From NCBI GenBank assembly GCA_963978895.1, contig OZ022242.1, positions 19,144,977 through 19,208,976 on the forward strand: a DNA stretch of 64,000 nt. Reading direction: 5' to 3'. Source of the stretch: Erpobdella octoculata (lineage: Eukaryota; Annelida; Clitellata; Hirudinida; Erpobdellidae). The position numbers and the translations under genes are program-made. Numbering within the stretch: position 1 is the first letter of the stretch; every line of letters starts with the position of its first letter. The notes beneath the pieces were generated by a model. It saw nothing but the letters and a program-made list of their open reading frames with translations, searched no databases and was not told the DNA's origin. Shown here piece after piece: positions 55,601-64,000 of this stretch.

Positions 55601-58600
55601 TATAGATTTTTCTTGACACCTTCATTAGGGTGGGTTGTTTTCTAACTGTTTTTGAATATTGACATTGGACAAGTTGAGATAGTTGTTATTTACCTTCATA
55701 ATGATTTATTCAACATTGTGTACACAGACAGTCATTTAAGGTGCCTGCTTTCCAACACCCCTATGGTTGCTGATAGGATTCAAACAGCCCTCTCGTTTAG
55801 GCCAACAGGCGATCACTTTACTGTGATACCACCAGCACCATTTAATTATAAAAGATAAGATCTTCCAGTCCAGAGATACTTCAATCTAGAGACTATTCAG
55901 CCATCTTGCACAATTTAATAAGCCAATTCTCCATTCAACACATTTTTGGTCTATTTTTCCAGTGAAAAGTCCGAGCATGTGTTCCGTGAGCAGTTTATTA
56001 ATCTACAAGCAATTGTAATAGAACTTTTTTATTCTATTAAGAACTGCAAAACAGTTCTATAAGAATGTTTGTTTTGATTACTACCACTGTTACAAGAGCT
56101 CTTTCACAAACAGTTTTTGCTTTTGTGTTGTCTTCAATGGTTCTAACACTACTAAACTCATAAAAAATGCTAGCAGTTGCTTTGCTGAATACATTCCCAT
56201 TTTCACTTGTTAGCAGAATTGCTCTTTGGGTCAGATAAACTCTACTGTCATGTCCAGATTCTTTTCTGGAATTCAGATGGTGTTTTTTCTTGGTTTTGTT
56301 GTTTCATTTAACTTCTTTGTAAATCACACCTCTAATCAATTTAGTCATTTACACCAATGTAAACTAACGTTTCTCTACATGATGCATAATATATCTTCAC
56401 ATTTTAATTTTAGGCTTGTTTTTTTCTGTCTTTTTTTATATTTCGTATGTAAAGTTTATTTGACTTTTTGACATCAACATCAGGTTGTCTAGCAAAATTT
56501 GTCATCACCTCTAATCAGTTCCATAGCACATCTTGGCATTTTAAATGAGCTGTTTGGTGCTGTCAAACAAAGAATAAACAAAACCTCAGTTATAGACAGA
56601 ATTTAAACAATTATTAATTAAATTATTCTAAAATAAGGAAAAATAGAATATTCTCATTAATTTTTTGCTTAGAAAATTAACTGCAGGTCACTGACTGATG
56701 TTAACACATTTTGAGCTTTCACAATGCGCGAAAGTAAAATCTGTATCTACAAATATTAATAAAAAAAAACTGTTTACACAAAAAGTCTTAAACTATGAAC
56801 ATGCATCTTTTTTAACTTGTCCAACAACTGGATTCCAAAATCAATCCACCTTAACCTTTACTATACATAACTATTAATACAGTGAGATAAGAATAAAGTG
56901 AAATATGGATTGTGTATGTAATTTAATTTAACCATTCAGTTTTAGCTCTAATTTTAAGAACTGCAGTTTAAAAACAGGTTTTAATACATAAAGAAATAAT
57001 ATTTGCATTTAAGAAAAAATTTGATAAAATATTCATGGAGCTTGTTGCCACATGGGTAATATAAACATGACCTCAATTAAATAAAAAATTTTAAATATGT
57101 TTATGTTATTTTTTGAAGTTGTTATAAGTCCATGAGGTCATGGAATTTTCAAGAATTCTAATAACTGTTAAAATTCATTTATTTTAAGGCTTGGCATATT
57201 TGTAGCGCCTATGATATCTGTGATCACTGCACTCAAGTTCCTTGTTCTTTTTGCTCTAAAGACAGTAAGTATGAGTTTATAATAATTTGAATACATAAGA
57301 ATGAATTTATAATAGTGTTATTACATAAATAGTGTTATTACATAAATAGTGTTATTACATAAATAGTGTTATTACATAAATAGTGTTATTACATAAATAG
57401 TGTTATTACATAAATAGTGTTATTACATAAATAGTGTTATTACATAAATAGTGTTATTACATAAATAGTGTTATTACATAAATAGTGTTATTACATAAAT
57501 AGTGTTATTACATAAATAGTGTTATTACATAAATAGTGTTATTACATAAATAGTGTTATTACATAAATAGAAGTTACTAGTCCATAAGAAATTATGGATT
57601 TTTAAAAATATCATTTTTATATTATTTTGTGATTGCAGCACAAACATTCTGATCTCTAAAGACTAACAGTGTAGAATTGCATAATAACTTTTATTACATG
57701 CCTACACCAAGGATATCTTGATATAACAACTTGATCCACGCAATACTATAGTAGGCCTATATAATACAACCAATTACATCATAATTATATCAAAATCTTT
57801 ATAGGTATGATATAACTACTGACACGTTTGTAGTTTGTTACATGACTTTATTCATAATAATGATATAATAAGTGATAAAACAGCAAAAAAAACCGTAGGC
57901 TTAGCCTACTAAAGTAGGTTGTGAATCCAGTAGTTATAACAAGATATTATTGGCCTGCACACACTAATTTTATCAACAAGTGACCCTGCTGACTGCCACG
58001 TTATACACAAACATGAATTTATTATAGGTTTTATGCAAAAATACGAATTTATTATGTTTTATACACAATTATGAATTTATTATAATTTTAATATATAAGT
58101 ATGAGTTTGTTATATACAATTGGAATAAATAACAACTTAATTTTCAACATTTAATAAATATTATAGATGTCATAAAGATAAATAAATAACATATTTATCA
58201 TGAAATTTTATAAATGACATATATTAATCAACATACATAATTTCCGATGTCTGTATGCATGTATGTTAGTAGTTTTGTAATTTTGCATAACGCGGTGGTC
58301 AGCAGTCGATCAAATTAGTGCACAGAGGCATGTAGTAAAAGTTATAAAATTGTACACTGCCAGCCCTAAAAATCAAAAGACGTGGCGCTGCAAACGAAAA
58401 ATGATATATAATGAGATTTAAAAAAATCCGTCATTTTTGATAGTCTATCTCTTGTCAAGTAATATTTTCATGTCATAAAAACTTATGACAAACTTAAGTT
58501 TACAGCTCTGATCAACTGCAAACCATCGGGATCTGAGCAGAGGACATTTGAATCTCGTTATTTCTTTGCTGTACTTCTATTGCTTACTCTTTTTTTCTGC

Positions 58601-61559
58601 TCTTCATTGAATGCATTTGCTGTTGGAAGGCTGGTTAAACGTTTTTTTTTATTAAATATATTGATAGATTTAAAAATAAATAAAGGTCATTGTAATTATT
58701 ATTCTAAATATTTAGGGGCGCCATTGGGGAGGCAAGATTTTTAAAAAATTGAAGAAAAAAGGGAAGAATATTTGGAAAAAGTACCTGCAACTATACCCCT
58801 AATTATCAGCTATTTTTTATGGAAATTTAAGTTTAGTAGGTATTTAAAATGTTTTGGCATTTGAAAATTTTGCCCCCCATGGTTTTGCTGAAATGATGCT
58901 CCTATTAATATTATTATATTATAATTTTCCATTATGTAGCACTATAAAAATGTGACAACTCCAAACAAACCTCGTATCCAACAGTCATTGAGTTATGAAA
59001 ATTTTAGAATGATAAAATAAAATGTTATTGATAACTAGAAATGATCTTTTTGATAGGATTCTACCATCTCAATCCTGTGGGCCTTTTCGCATATTTACCA
59101 AGGACAATCATTATATATACACAGCAATGACAGACAACATTGCCACCTTCTCCTCTTCTATACAAACCTTTATTTGGTTTCTTGAGACGTGGATGTTTTT
59201 CATCATTTTCACCATTCTTCTCAGGTGTGTTAACTAGTGAATTGTTAAATGAGTGTTAAGTGAAAAATCAATTAGATTTTAACTTAGGTTGGTGGGAGAT
59301 TGGATTGATGAGATAGTTAGTTAGTTAAAGGATAAATTAATGAAAAGTAAATGAATAAATAAACCGTTTTTATTATTATGATATTTCTTAATATTCATAG
59401 AGAACAGTGCTTTTTAAGTAACTTTGATGTTCAGCATTTCACAATTTTTTTTCATGTTTGAAGGTATTAGTCAAACTTCATTACCAATCTGTAGCAAGAG
59501 GGCATTGAAAATGAAAACTCTGAAAACCAATTTTTAACATGAAAAATCACTGTTTTGCCTCTATTTTAGTCAACTTTGCATAAGTTTTTGTACACGTGTT
59601 GCTGCAATGGCAAAAGAATTCTTGAAATTTATTTGTTCAGTTAAGATTTACTCATCTACGTGATGAAAATATGTTTTATAGTATTTTATTTATGAACTAG
59701 CGGGGTACCCGGCGTTGTCCGGGGTTTTAAGAGGTTTTTCTAATGCTTGTTTTCCCGTTCCTGGTCGCTTTCCCGCTCCCGGTTGCCTTCATGCCTATAA
59801 ATTGTTCCTGCTCGCTCTCCCGCTCCGCTAAGCTCATTTGTGACCGATTTTAATTTTTTTTCACAAAAACTCCCCCCATTGACTCTCAAGATTGTGTGAA
59901 AATTTCATTATGATCAGATGAATGGTGTAGCAATGTATGAGTTACATACAGAAAACCTCATTTATATATATATATATATATTTTTCAAATAATTAGGAAC
60001 AAGATGTTCTTTCAAACACGCTTTATTAAAGACTATGGCCCATTTCTTATTACAAACTTTTTCTATCAAACGTGAAACTTTTCGAAAATCGGAAATACCA
60101 AGACACTTTTGAACAAACTGGTATATATTTTTATTAATGTTATGGTCATGAGCTGACCTGCAGGTTTCGGCTTTATTAGCCATCATCAGAACTCATAAAA
60201 CTAATTTACAGCTACAACGAAAATATATAAAGTGGTGTGGCGAGACATATCAGATATGTTTACACATCAATCGAGGTCAAAGTACAAAGAAGAGTAAAAG
60301 CAAATTATGAAAACCGCTAAGAAACAACCAAAAAATTTTTGCCTCGGAGTAAATAAATAAACAAAAAATAAGAAAAAATAAAAAATTACATGTGTTAAAA
60401 TATACAACCAAATTAAGTAGTAAAATATAACTATTAAAAGAAAATTACTAATAAAAGCAAAGAGGTAAAATAATAAAATAAGAATTTAAAGCTACAATTC
60501 AAAGATAATAGGATATCGATAAAATTGAGAGTTTAATTAAAAGTTGAAAATGATCAACGTCTACGTATAGTAATATTACAGTTATCGATCAAATGCGGAC
60601 ACATCGCACCAGTCCCATCACCATCACACAGGTCAGCAGTCTCGAGGCCTCGAGGAGGTTGGCTCATGGCTGACAAACCAGTGGAGCACTGCTCGACCGC
60701 GTCCAACGCTTCAATATGGTTGGTAGATGGAGGAAAGGAAACAGGACCACAAACTGGGCCGTTGTCGTATTGGTCGCAAGGATGATCATAACTGTGATAA
60801 GATACATTTGTAGTCTTGGTTGGCGAACTCCTAGTACGGAGTTCAGATAAATCAGAAAAGGAGATGCGAGGTGTAACAAAAGGAGAATGCGGGAGGACAG
60901 TGAATAGCGGAGTCCTTGGCATGTCGGCAGGGCACAATTCGGTTGCATTTGGAACATCGATACAGTTGGTAGGGTCTATTTCGTTGGCAGCGTTGTAGCT
61001 GTAAATTAGTTTTATGAGTTCTGATGATGGCTAATAAAGCCGAAACCTGCAGGTCAGCTCATGACCATAACATTAATAAAAATATATACCAGTTTGTTCA
61101 AAAGTGTCTTGGTATTTCCGATTTTCGAAAAGTTTCACGTTTGATAGAAAAAGTTTGTAATAAGAAATGGGCCATAGTCTTTAATAAAGCGTGTTTGAAA
61201 GAACATATATATATATATATATATATATAAATACTTTTTAATCTAGTTAATATTTTATTTCAGTCTCTTTATGTTGTATTACCTCTCACTTGTTGCTGGC
61301 AACAAGAAACTGGCAAAGAACTTGGAAGATCAATTGATTTCTGTAAATCTCTTAATTTATTGAATTTATTTCTTTAATATGTGTTGATTTTGTTGTTGTA
61401 TTGTCTGTTTTGGTGTGCCTAAAAATATGTTTATTAATTTTTTAATGTCTAACAACTTGTACCCAATAAAATTATTTACAGATGAAATCTGACAATCAAC
61501 AGTACAGGAAAGAAATCCTGGCTCTGAAACAGAGGCTTAATAGACAGAAGAACATGTGA
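40663..61559 (+). CDS. TMC (transmembrane channel-like) protein, N-terminus missing
   Basis: Fifteen exons: 40663-40747, 47555-47722, 47850-47989, 48499-48635, 49239-49413, 51123-51284, 54089-54258, 54456-54555, 54719-54813, 55317-55427, 57189-57264, 58499-58629, 59057-59224, 61264-61342, 61482-61559. Joined 1875 nt, 624 aa, frame continuous. TMC proteins are ten-pass membrane proteins of the TMEM16/OSCA fold; TMC1/2 form the hair-cell mechanotransduction pore. Landmarks: KFGFTVLSYF at TM1, CGWDF, LIRIFINILV, the family signature CWETYVGQ (54719), FDVPKNIIDVVY, CGPFR, and LYYLSLVAGNKK before a Lys/Gln-rich tail. The paralog cannot be named. The intron after 58629 would use GC rather than GT (AG/GCTGGT); all others are GT-AG. 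Intron 1 (6.8 kb) contains a 5-kb transposon-like element. Confidence 0.92.
41000..41140 (-). repeat. Unclassified interspersed repeat, copy 3 (reversed, partial)
   Basis: Its reverse complement shares TTCTTTCCATAT, TTTCTGATATTTTC and ATAGACTTATTC with the copies at 5930, 24000 and 53070. In TMC intron 1. Confidence 0.5.
41663..44467 (+). pseudogene. Broken PIN-like nuclease-domain gene of a repetitive invertebrate family
   Basis: Four overlapping frames (to 41737, 41719-42063, 42047-42907, 42828-43385 and 43222-44469, the first short) together give about 900 codons. The frame changes lie at about 41720, in the A-run at 42048-42058, near 42900 and near 43330. I recognise the order from large multicopy proteins of many invertebrates: an RYGxFY...SKGG region; a VVDFMS and IFDSYIESSIEKR block (start of a PIN/FEN-like nuclease fold); a DDRILLHCAWE...ISYDTGTLVRLL block (acidic residues of that fold); VHVLTGDDALSK; LIDDAPILSAIDYGW; and a C-terminal Cys-rich CRCGGKCDTNRC. 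The biochemical role is unknown. The frameshifts make it a pseudogene. Confidence 0.65.
45110..45600. repeat. ~330-bp diverged direct duplication
   Basis: 45110-45310 and 45440-45600 share TTGATTG, AGTGTCTTTGAA/GTGTCTCTTTGAA, a GATG-TTTTGA word and a GTACGAACAGT/TACGAAAACAGT word in the same order. They lie between the fold-back arms. Confidence 0.5.
45600..45749 (+). mobile_element. Family B Helitron fragment, 3' end
   Basis: CGGGAGCGAAAGCGGGAG-type minisatellite, then CCCCGGGCAACACAAGG (decayed hairpin) and CTAG at 45749 followed by T. The 5' end is not identified. Confidence 0.6.
46068..46330 (+). mobile_element. tRNA-derived SINE, family 2, copy 1
   Basis: Box A TGGCAGAGCGGT and box B CAGTTCAAGCC in a tRNA-like head, then the core TTAAGCAAGGAGTTCACTCG, a body ending GCCACTCTAAATATTG, and a (TTA)n tail. 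The first ~28 bp of the head are duplicated in tandem. Confidence 0.85.
46540..47554. other. Rest of TMC intron 1
   Basis: AT-rich, no coding frame that fits the gene. About 46880-47110 contains words (GCATTTTATAAA, CCCATGG) partly shared with 58800-58900, a probable old repeat. Confidence 0.35.
48709..48780 (-). mobile_element. Helitron-like 3' end (fourth type)
   Basis: On the minus strand the hairpin GCAGAG-ACG-CTCTGC is followed by ACAGGTGCTGCTAG (end 48709), with A on the + strand before it, as expected for an AT target. The rest of the element is not delimited. In a TMC intron. Confidence 0.5.
49900..50720. repeat. ~200-bp repeat cluster with hairpin
   Basis: 50341-50456 and 50544-50660 are direct copies (ATATCTCAAAAACTAGCC, AACAAGCAAGGTGTCATTTT, AAAATGAAAACCTAAACC), with a more diverged copy near 50155-50290. 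50520-50570 and 50655-50700 form an inverted repeat around AGCATAAAGCGTATATCTCA. GCAGGCGCTC words recur at 49935, 49990 and 50462. Confidence 0.7.
51757..51990 (+). mobile_element. tRNA-derived SINE, family 2, copy 2
   Basis: Same head (TGGCAGAGCGGT, CAGTTCAAACC) and core as 46068, diverging after AAGAACCC. It ends in a perfect hairpin (51919-51953) and an A-rich tail. Confidence 0.85.
51919..51953. repeat. Perfect 16-bp stem hairpin in the SINE tail
   Basis: CGCCTTTGTGCAAGAC, a TTT loop, and its exact reverse complement. Confidence 0.9.
52609..52848 (+). repeat. Duplicated half-exon of TMC
   Basis: 240 bp almost identical to 54179-54418 (two differences seen). It copies the 3' half of the 54089-54258 exon, its GT donor and 160 bp of intron. 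It lacks the acceptor half, so it should not be spliced in normally. Confidence 0.95.
52935..53050 (-). mobile_element. SINE family 2, copy 3, 3'-truncated
   Basis: Reverse complement of the tRNA-like head and start of the core only. It lies between the two copies of the TMC half-exon duplication. Confidence 0.85.
53070..53460 (+). repeat. Unclassified interspersed repeat, copy 4
   Basis: Longest match to the 5930 copy: GCGATATTTAATTTTTTAAT, CATATTGAAT, ATAGGCTTATTATCATTAAA and GGTTCACTTGTT in the same order. Confidence 0.65.
55428..57188. other. Long TMC intron
   Basis: 1.76 kb without an identified repeat or coding frame. A more GC-balanced stretch at 55650-55860 may be a decayed insertion. 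Confidence 0.4.
57310..57568. repeat. 17-bp satellite, about 15 copies
   Basis: Perfect repeats of TTATTACATAAATAGTG in a TMC intron. Confidence 0.97.
59697..59960 (-). mobile_element. Family B Helitron fragment
   Basis: Minus strand 3' end CTAG at 59697 with A before it on the + strand, hairpin CCGGACAACGCCGGG-like, minisatellite (59745-59800), then the conserved inner part shared with 29427-29598 (GACTCTCAAGATTGTGTGAA). The 5' side runs into a TA array where the Penelope remnant starts. Confidence 0.7.
60148..60196 (-). ncRNA. Hammerhead ribozyme (type I), minus strand
   Basis: Exact inverted copy of the motif at 61014-61062. Self-cleavage expected between 60155 and 60154. Confidence 0.8.
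60554..60993 (-). pseudogene. C-terminal remnant of the Penelope-like ORF
   Basis: An open frame enters from the right pLTR side (AANEIDPTNC) and stops after about 145 codons (DNCNITIRRR). It is rich in Pro, Ser, Thr and Cys and has no domain I know. Its position before the sense-oriented left pLTR fits the protein tail of the element. It could also be an unrelated passenger. Confidence 0.4.
61014..61062 (+). ncRNA. Hammerhead ribozyme (type I)
   Basis: Stem I ATGAGTT (61014-61020) pairs with AGCTCAT (61056-61062), one G-U. Core CTGATGA at 61021-61027. Stem II GGC/GCC with a 7-nt loop (61029-61041). GAAA at 61042-61045. Stem III is CC/GG with UGCA loop closed by A-U (61045-61054). Cleavage is expected after C61055. 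All conserved core bases are present; the extra U at 61028 before stem II is the one deviation. Confidence 0.82.
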
Positions 61560-61764
61560 AGATATATATGTGCATATATCTCTTAATTTTTTATAGAAAT
61601 TCATCTTTTATATGGGTTATCTCCAGTATGTATATAAATATATCAAGCTGTGCACAAACTTGTGATATTTATTCATGTAAGTGCAGTTGTGGTGAGCATG
61701 ATACTCTCAACAATTGTGAATGCTAATGAACTGACGTTTCAAGCACTACATCAGTGTATGTTAA
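61560..61764. other. TMC 3' UTR
   Basis: Short AT-rich stretch from the stop to the Helitron. No clear AATAAA is seen before 61764. Confidence 0.4.
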
Positions 61765-62939
61765 TCTATATATATAAAAGAACATGTCCTGACTGACTGA
61801 CTGACTGACTGACTGACTGACTGATGACTGACTGATAATCAACGCCGAGCTCAAACGCCTCATCCTAGGAACGTGAAATTTGGAACTTATATTACTTTTA
61901 TAGCGTAAACATCCGCTAGGAAAGGATTTTTTAAAATTTTGCTCCTGAGGGGAAAAAACTGGAAAACAAACTTTTTTCTAAAACAATGTATATCTCGGAA
62001 ACCAAAAATGATGAGATTTTGAAATTTGGTATATAGATTCTTTTTGAAAAATAAAAAGATACGTGTTTCACCATTTTTTGAAAATTCGGTTTCCCGGACC
62101 TCAAATGTGGGTTGGAAAATTGGGTTGTTTGGTTTTTAAAGTAGCTTCTACTCAAAAACTGTTAATGCTACAGGAGTAAAAATTAGTATTTAGTTTCTAC
62201 TCTAAAAATAATGAAATACGTGTTTTAGCATTTTTTGAAAATTTGGTTTCCAGGACTTCAAATGTGGGGTGGAAAATAGGGCTAAATGTCTTTTATAGTA
62301 ACTGCTACTCAAAAACAGTAAATACCACAGATGTAAAAATTATTATTTAGTTTCTTTTCTAAAAATAAAGATATACGTGTTTCACCATTTTTTACAATTT
62401 GGTTCCCAGGACCTCAAATGTGAAGTGGAAAAAAGGTTATTTGATTTTAAAATAACTGCTACTCAAAAACTGTAAGTGCTACAGATGTGAAAATTAGTAT
62501 TTTGAGGTTTTGTTCCGGTTAAAAGTAGATGAGTTCAGTTTATCACCGGACGGACGGGCCAAGCCGTTATTTTAGGGTCTTCACACGGCCCTGCCCAATC
62601 CTTAAATCAAGGTGGGACGGGCCGAGATTTTTAACTAAGTATATAGACATTTGAGTGATTTTAGGGTTTTCAGACGGACCGGGCTAAACCTGAAGTCAAG
62701 GTGGGACGGGCCGAAGTTTTTCATCAAGTATATAGAACTTCTAGGCCTGTAAAAACGGGCCGGGCCCATATTAGACGGGCCGTGCCGGGCCAGGAATTTC
62801 GGTTTATGAAGCGGGCTGGGCCAAGTTGCCGACGGGCCGAGCCGAGACCTAAAAAATTGATCCGTGTAGTACTCTACTATGTATGCTCGGTTCAAATTCT
62901 CTAATTTCATGCGAGCGAAGCCGCTACGGGCACTGCTAG
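61765..62939 (+). mobile_element. Non-autonomous Helitron, family A, copy 3
   Basis: TCTATATATATAAAAGAACA start at 61765 after A, CTGA microsatellite, about three and a half ~157-bp units, GC-rich 3' part, hairpin AGCG-AAGC-CGCT and TGCTAG end at 62939 before T. 1175 bp, shorter than copies 1 and 2 only by fewer tandem units. Confidence 0.87.
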
Positions 62940-63419
62940 TTTATAGATATAGTTGTGACAAAAAATAGAAAAAATTGTGACAGATTGTGATTGAGAAACT
63001 TTTGAAACAATCCCATTTTTTATTTAATATGTTAATTCTCATGATGATATAGTTGTTATACTCTTCTGGTTTGTCGCAGTTCTTGTTCTCATGAAAGTAC
63101 TTAAGGATCTTCGGGAATAAAATTTGTTGCTGTAGGAGCAATAGAAGGGCATGGGTATTTTTTAGTTTTTTTATGACCAAAAAACTTTCCAGGTCAAAAG
63201 TGCCTATTTACGAACATTAAAGGTTACTGTCAAAATTCAAATTTAGTTCACGTAAAAACGTTTGAAAATTTCAAGCAACATTTAGCCAGTCTATTTCACG
63301 TTTATGGACTAAAAAAAAGTTAGGAAAGTGGAAGATGAAAAGTGAGCGGGAACGGGAAATTGACCGAAAGCGGGGAAGGGAACAGGAGCTTCCAACGTTT
63401 ACAATTATACGGCTTGACG
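62940..63419. other. Gene-free interval
   Basis: AT-rich. A short GAGCGGGAACGGGAAATTGACC minisatellite-like patch (about 63341-63395) is the family B Helitron repeat. Nothing else is recognised. Confidence 0.5.
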
Positions 63420-63765
63420 GACCTCGTTGCCGACTGGTTTTGGTCATACCTATAAAGTCGCTTGTTCTACGTTTGATACGGCAATTCATCATATAACTGC
63501 GGTGTCCCACAGGGCTCCGTCCTAGACCCACTCCTCTCTACGCAAATGAAATCGCGCAGGTGTTCGACAACCACAACATGCACTACCGTCTCTACACCGA
63601 CGACACGCGGATCTATGGGCATTGCCTACCCGACCAGATTGTTGATCTCTCTGCACGAATGTCTGCTTGCGTCACTGACATTGGTCGTTGGCTGTTGGCA
63701 AATCGGCTACAGTTCAACCCAGATAAAACAGAGGCCACGTGGAGTTCATCTAGGCATCTTCTGCC
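63420..63765 (+). pseudogene. LINE reverse transcriptase fragment (different family)
   Basis: With frameshifts the stretch reads GVPQGSVLDPLL, then FDNHNMHYRLYTDDT (the catalytic box, usually YADD, here YTDD), DLSARMSACVTDIGRWLLAN and RLQFNPDKTEATW. This is the middle of a Jockey/CR1-like reverse transcriptase, unlike the one at 14940. Stops at about 63465 and 63478 and missing flanks make it a dead fragment. Confidence 0.8.
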
Positions 63766-64000
63766 ATTATTATTTTTTTCATGGTACAAAACATTTATTC
63801 AAGGTAAAAATTGTTAATTAATAAAATGTTCCCAAAGTTACATGCATGATATATAATTTGGGAGAAAAGGCAAGCTGTGTCGACTTTATGAAAGACTAGG
63901 AAAGTCCAATTCATCAGCAACATTGGGGACAGCTGACACTTTTGGATCAACCTTTCTTTCAAAATTATCTCTCATCTGGAATCCACCCCTACCTCTTCTA
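63766..64000. other. Window end
   Basis: No gene or repeat recognised. Confidence 0.4.

Larger units (their letters stand above)
60004..61206 (-). mobile_element. Penelope-like element remnant with inverted pLTRs
   Basis: Two 216-bp copies (60004-60219 and 60991-61206), inverted, appear identical. Each contains a complete hammerhead ribozyme motif followed by a frame with CLKEHLVPNYLK-type N-terminal sequence (left copy). Penelope-like retroelements are known to carry hammerheads in pseudo-LTRs and to insert with inverted pLTR copies. Between them a minus-strand frame (60993 to 60554) looks like the end of an element protein. Reverse transcriptase and GIY-YIG domains are absent. Inserted in a TA array in a TMC intron; the identical arms suggest a recent event. 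Confidence 0.75.

Noticed and set aside
55652..55858. 68-aa frame in a TMC intron
   Set aside because: Composition is mildly gene-like, but no family, splice context or repetition supports it.
57310..57568. CRISPR-like array
   Set aside because: Units are contiguous without unique spacers and the DNA is from an animal.
61024..61230. Small protein MMANKAETCRSAHDHN, also at 59962 on the other strand
   Set aside because: Its first codons are the hammerhead ribozyme itself. The later part may be the N-terminus of the Penelope protein, but the frame is truncated.

Overview
This is AT-rich nuclear DNA from an animal. The genes are split by many small GT-AG introns, and transposon debris fills introns and intergenic space. 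Three genes read as complete or nearly complete, all on the + strand: a G protein alpha-o subunit (3818-8184, 8 exons, 354 aa), the nucleolar ribosome-assembly factor KRI1 (18238-27833, 18 exons, 720 aa) and a TMC (transmembrane channel-like) membrane protein (40663-61559, 15 exons recognised, 624 aa, true N-terminus not found). Intron phases close without a frame break in all three, so I trust these gene models. Animal-specific families, tRNA-derived SINEs, Penelope-like elements with hammerhead ribozymes and Helitrons with AT-target insertion point to an invertebrate; I cannot name the phylum.

Layout. 1-1050: 3' end of a hAT transposase whose tail forms a fold-back. 1050-3800: a MITE, a SINE and repeat remnants. 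3818-8184: G alpha-o. 8185-18237: TA arrays, a complete non-autonomous Helitron, GC-rich degenerate repeats, a striking pentanucleotide array, and a minus-strand LINE split by a hAT-type MITE with perfect target duplication. 18238-27833: KRI1. 28386-34278: a nest of transposons (TIR shell, Helitron, Helitron, copia). 34630-34850: an orphan exon candidate. 35142-40041: a decayed Mutator-like (MULE) element. 40265-61559: TMC, whose introns hold a 5-kb inverted-repeat element carrying a broken PIN-like gene, SINEs, a duplicated partial exon, a 17-bp satellite and a Penelope remnant. 61765-62939: a third copy of the first Helitron. 63420-63765: a LINE reverse transcriptase scrap.

The host genes show no operon or shared pathway. 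The most informative parts are the mobile elements: two inverted type I hammerhead ribozymes in the last-but-one TMC intron, a very young copia that lost reverse transcriptase and RNase H without losing its frame, Helitrons built of a ~157-bp internal satellite, and the 5-kb element in TMC intron 1, which may be an undescribed type of DNA transposon. Exon boundaries and element ends were set by eye; no search or alignment was run.
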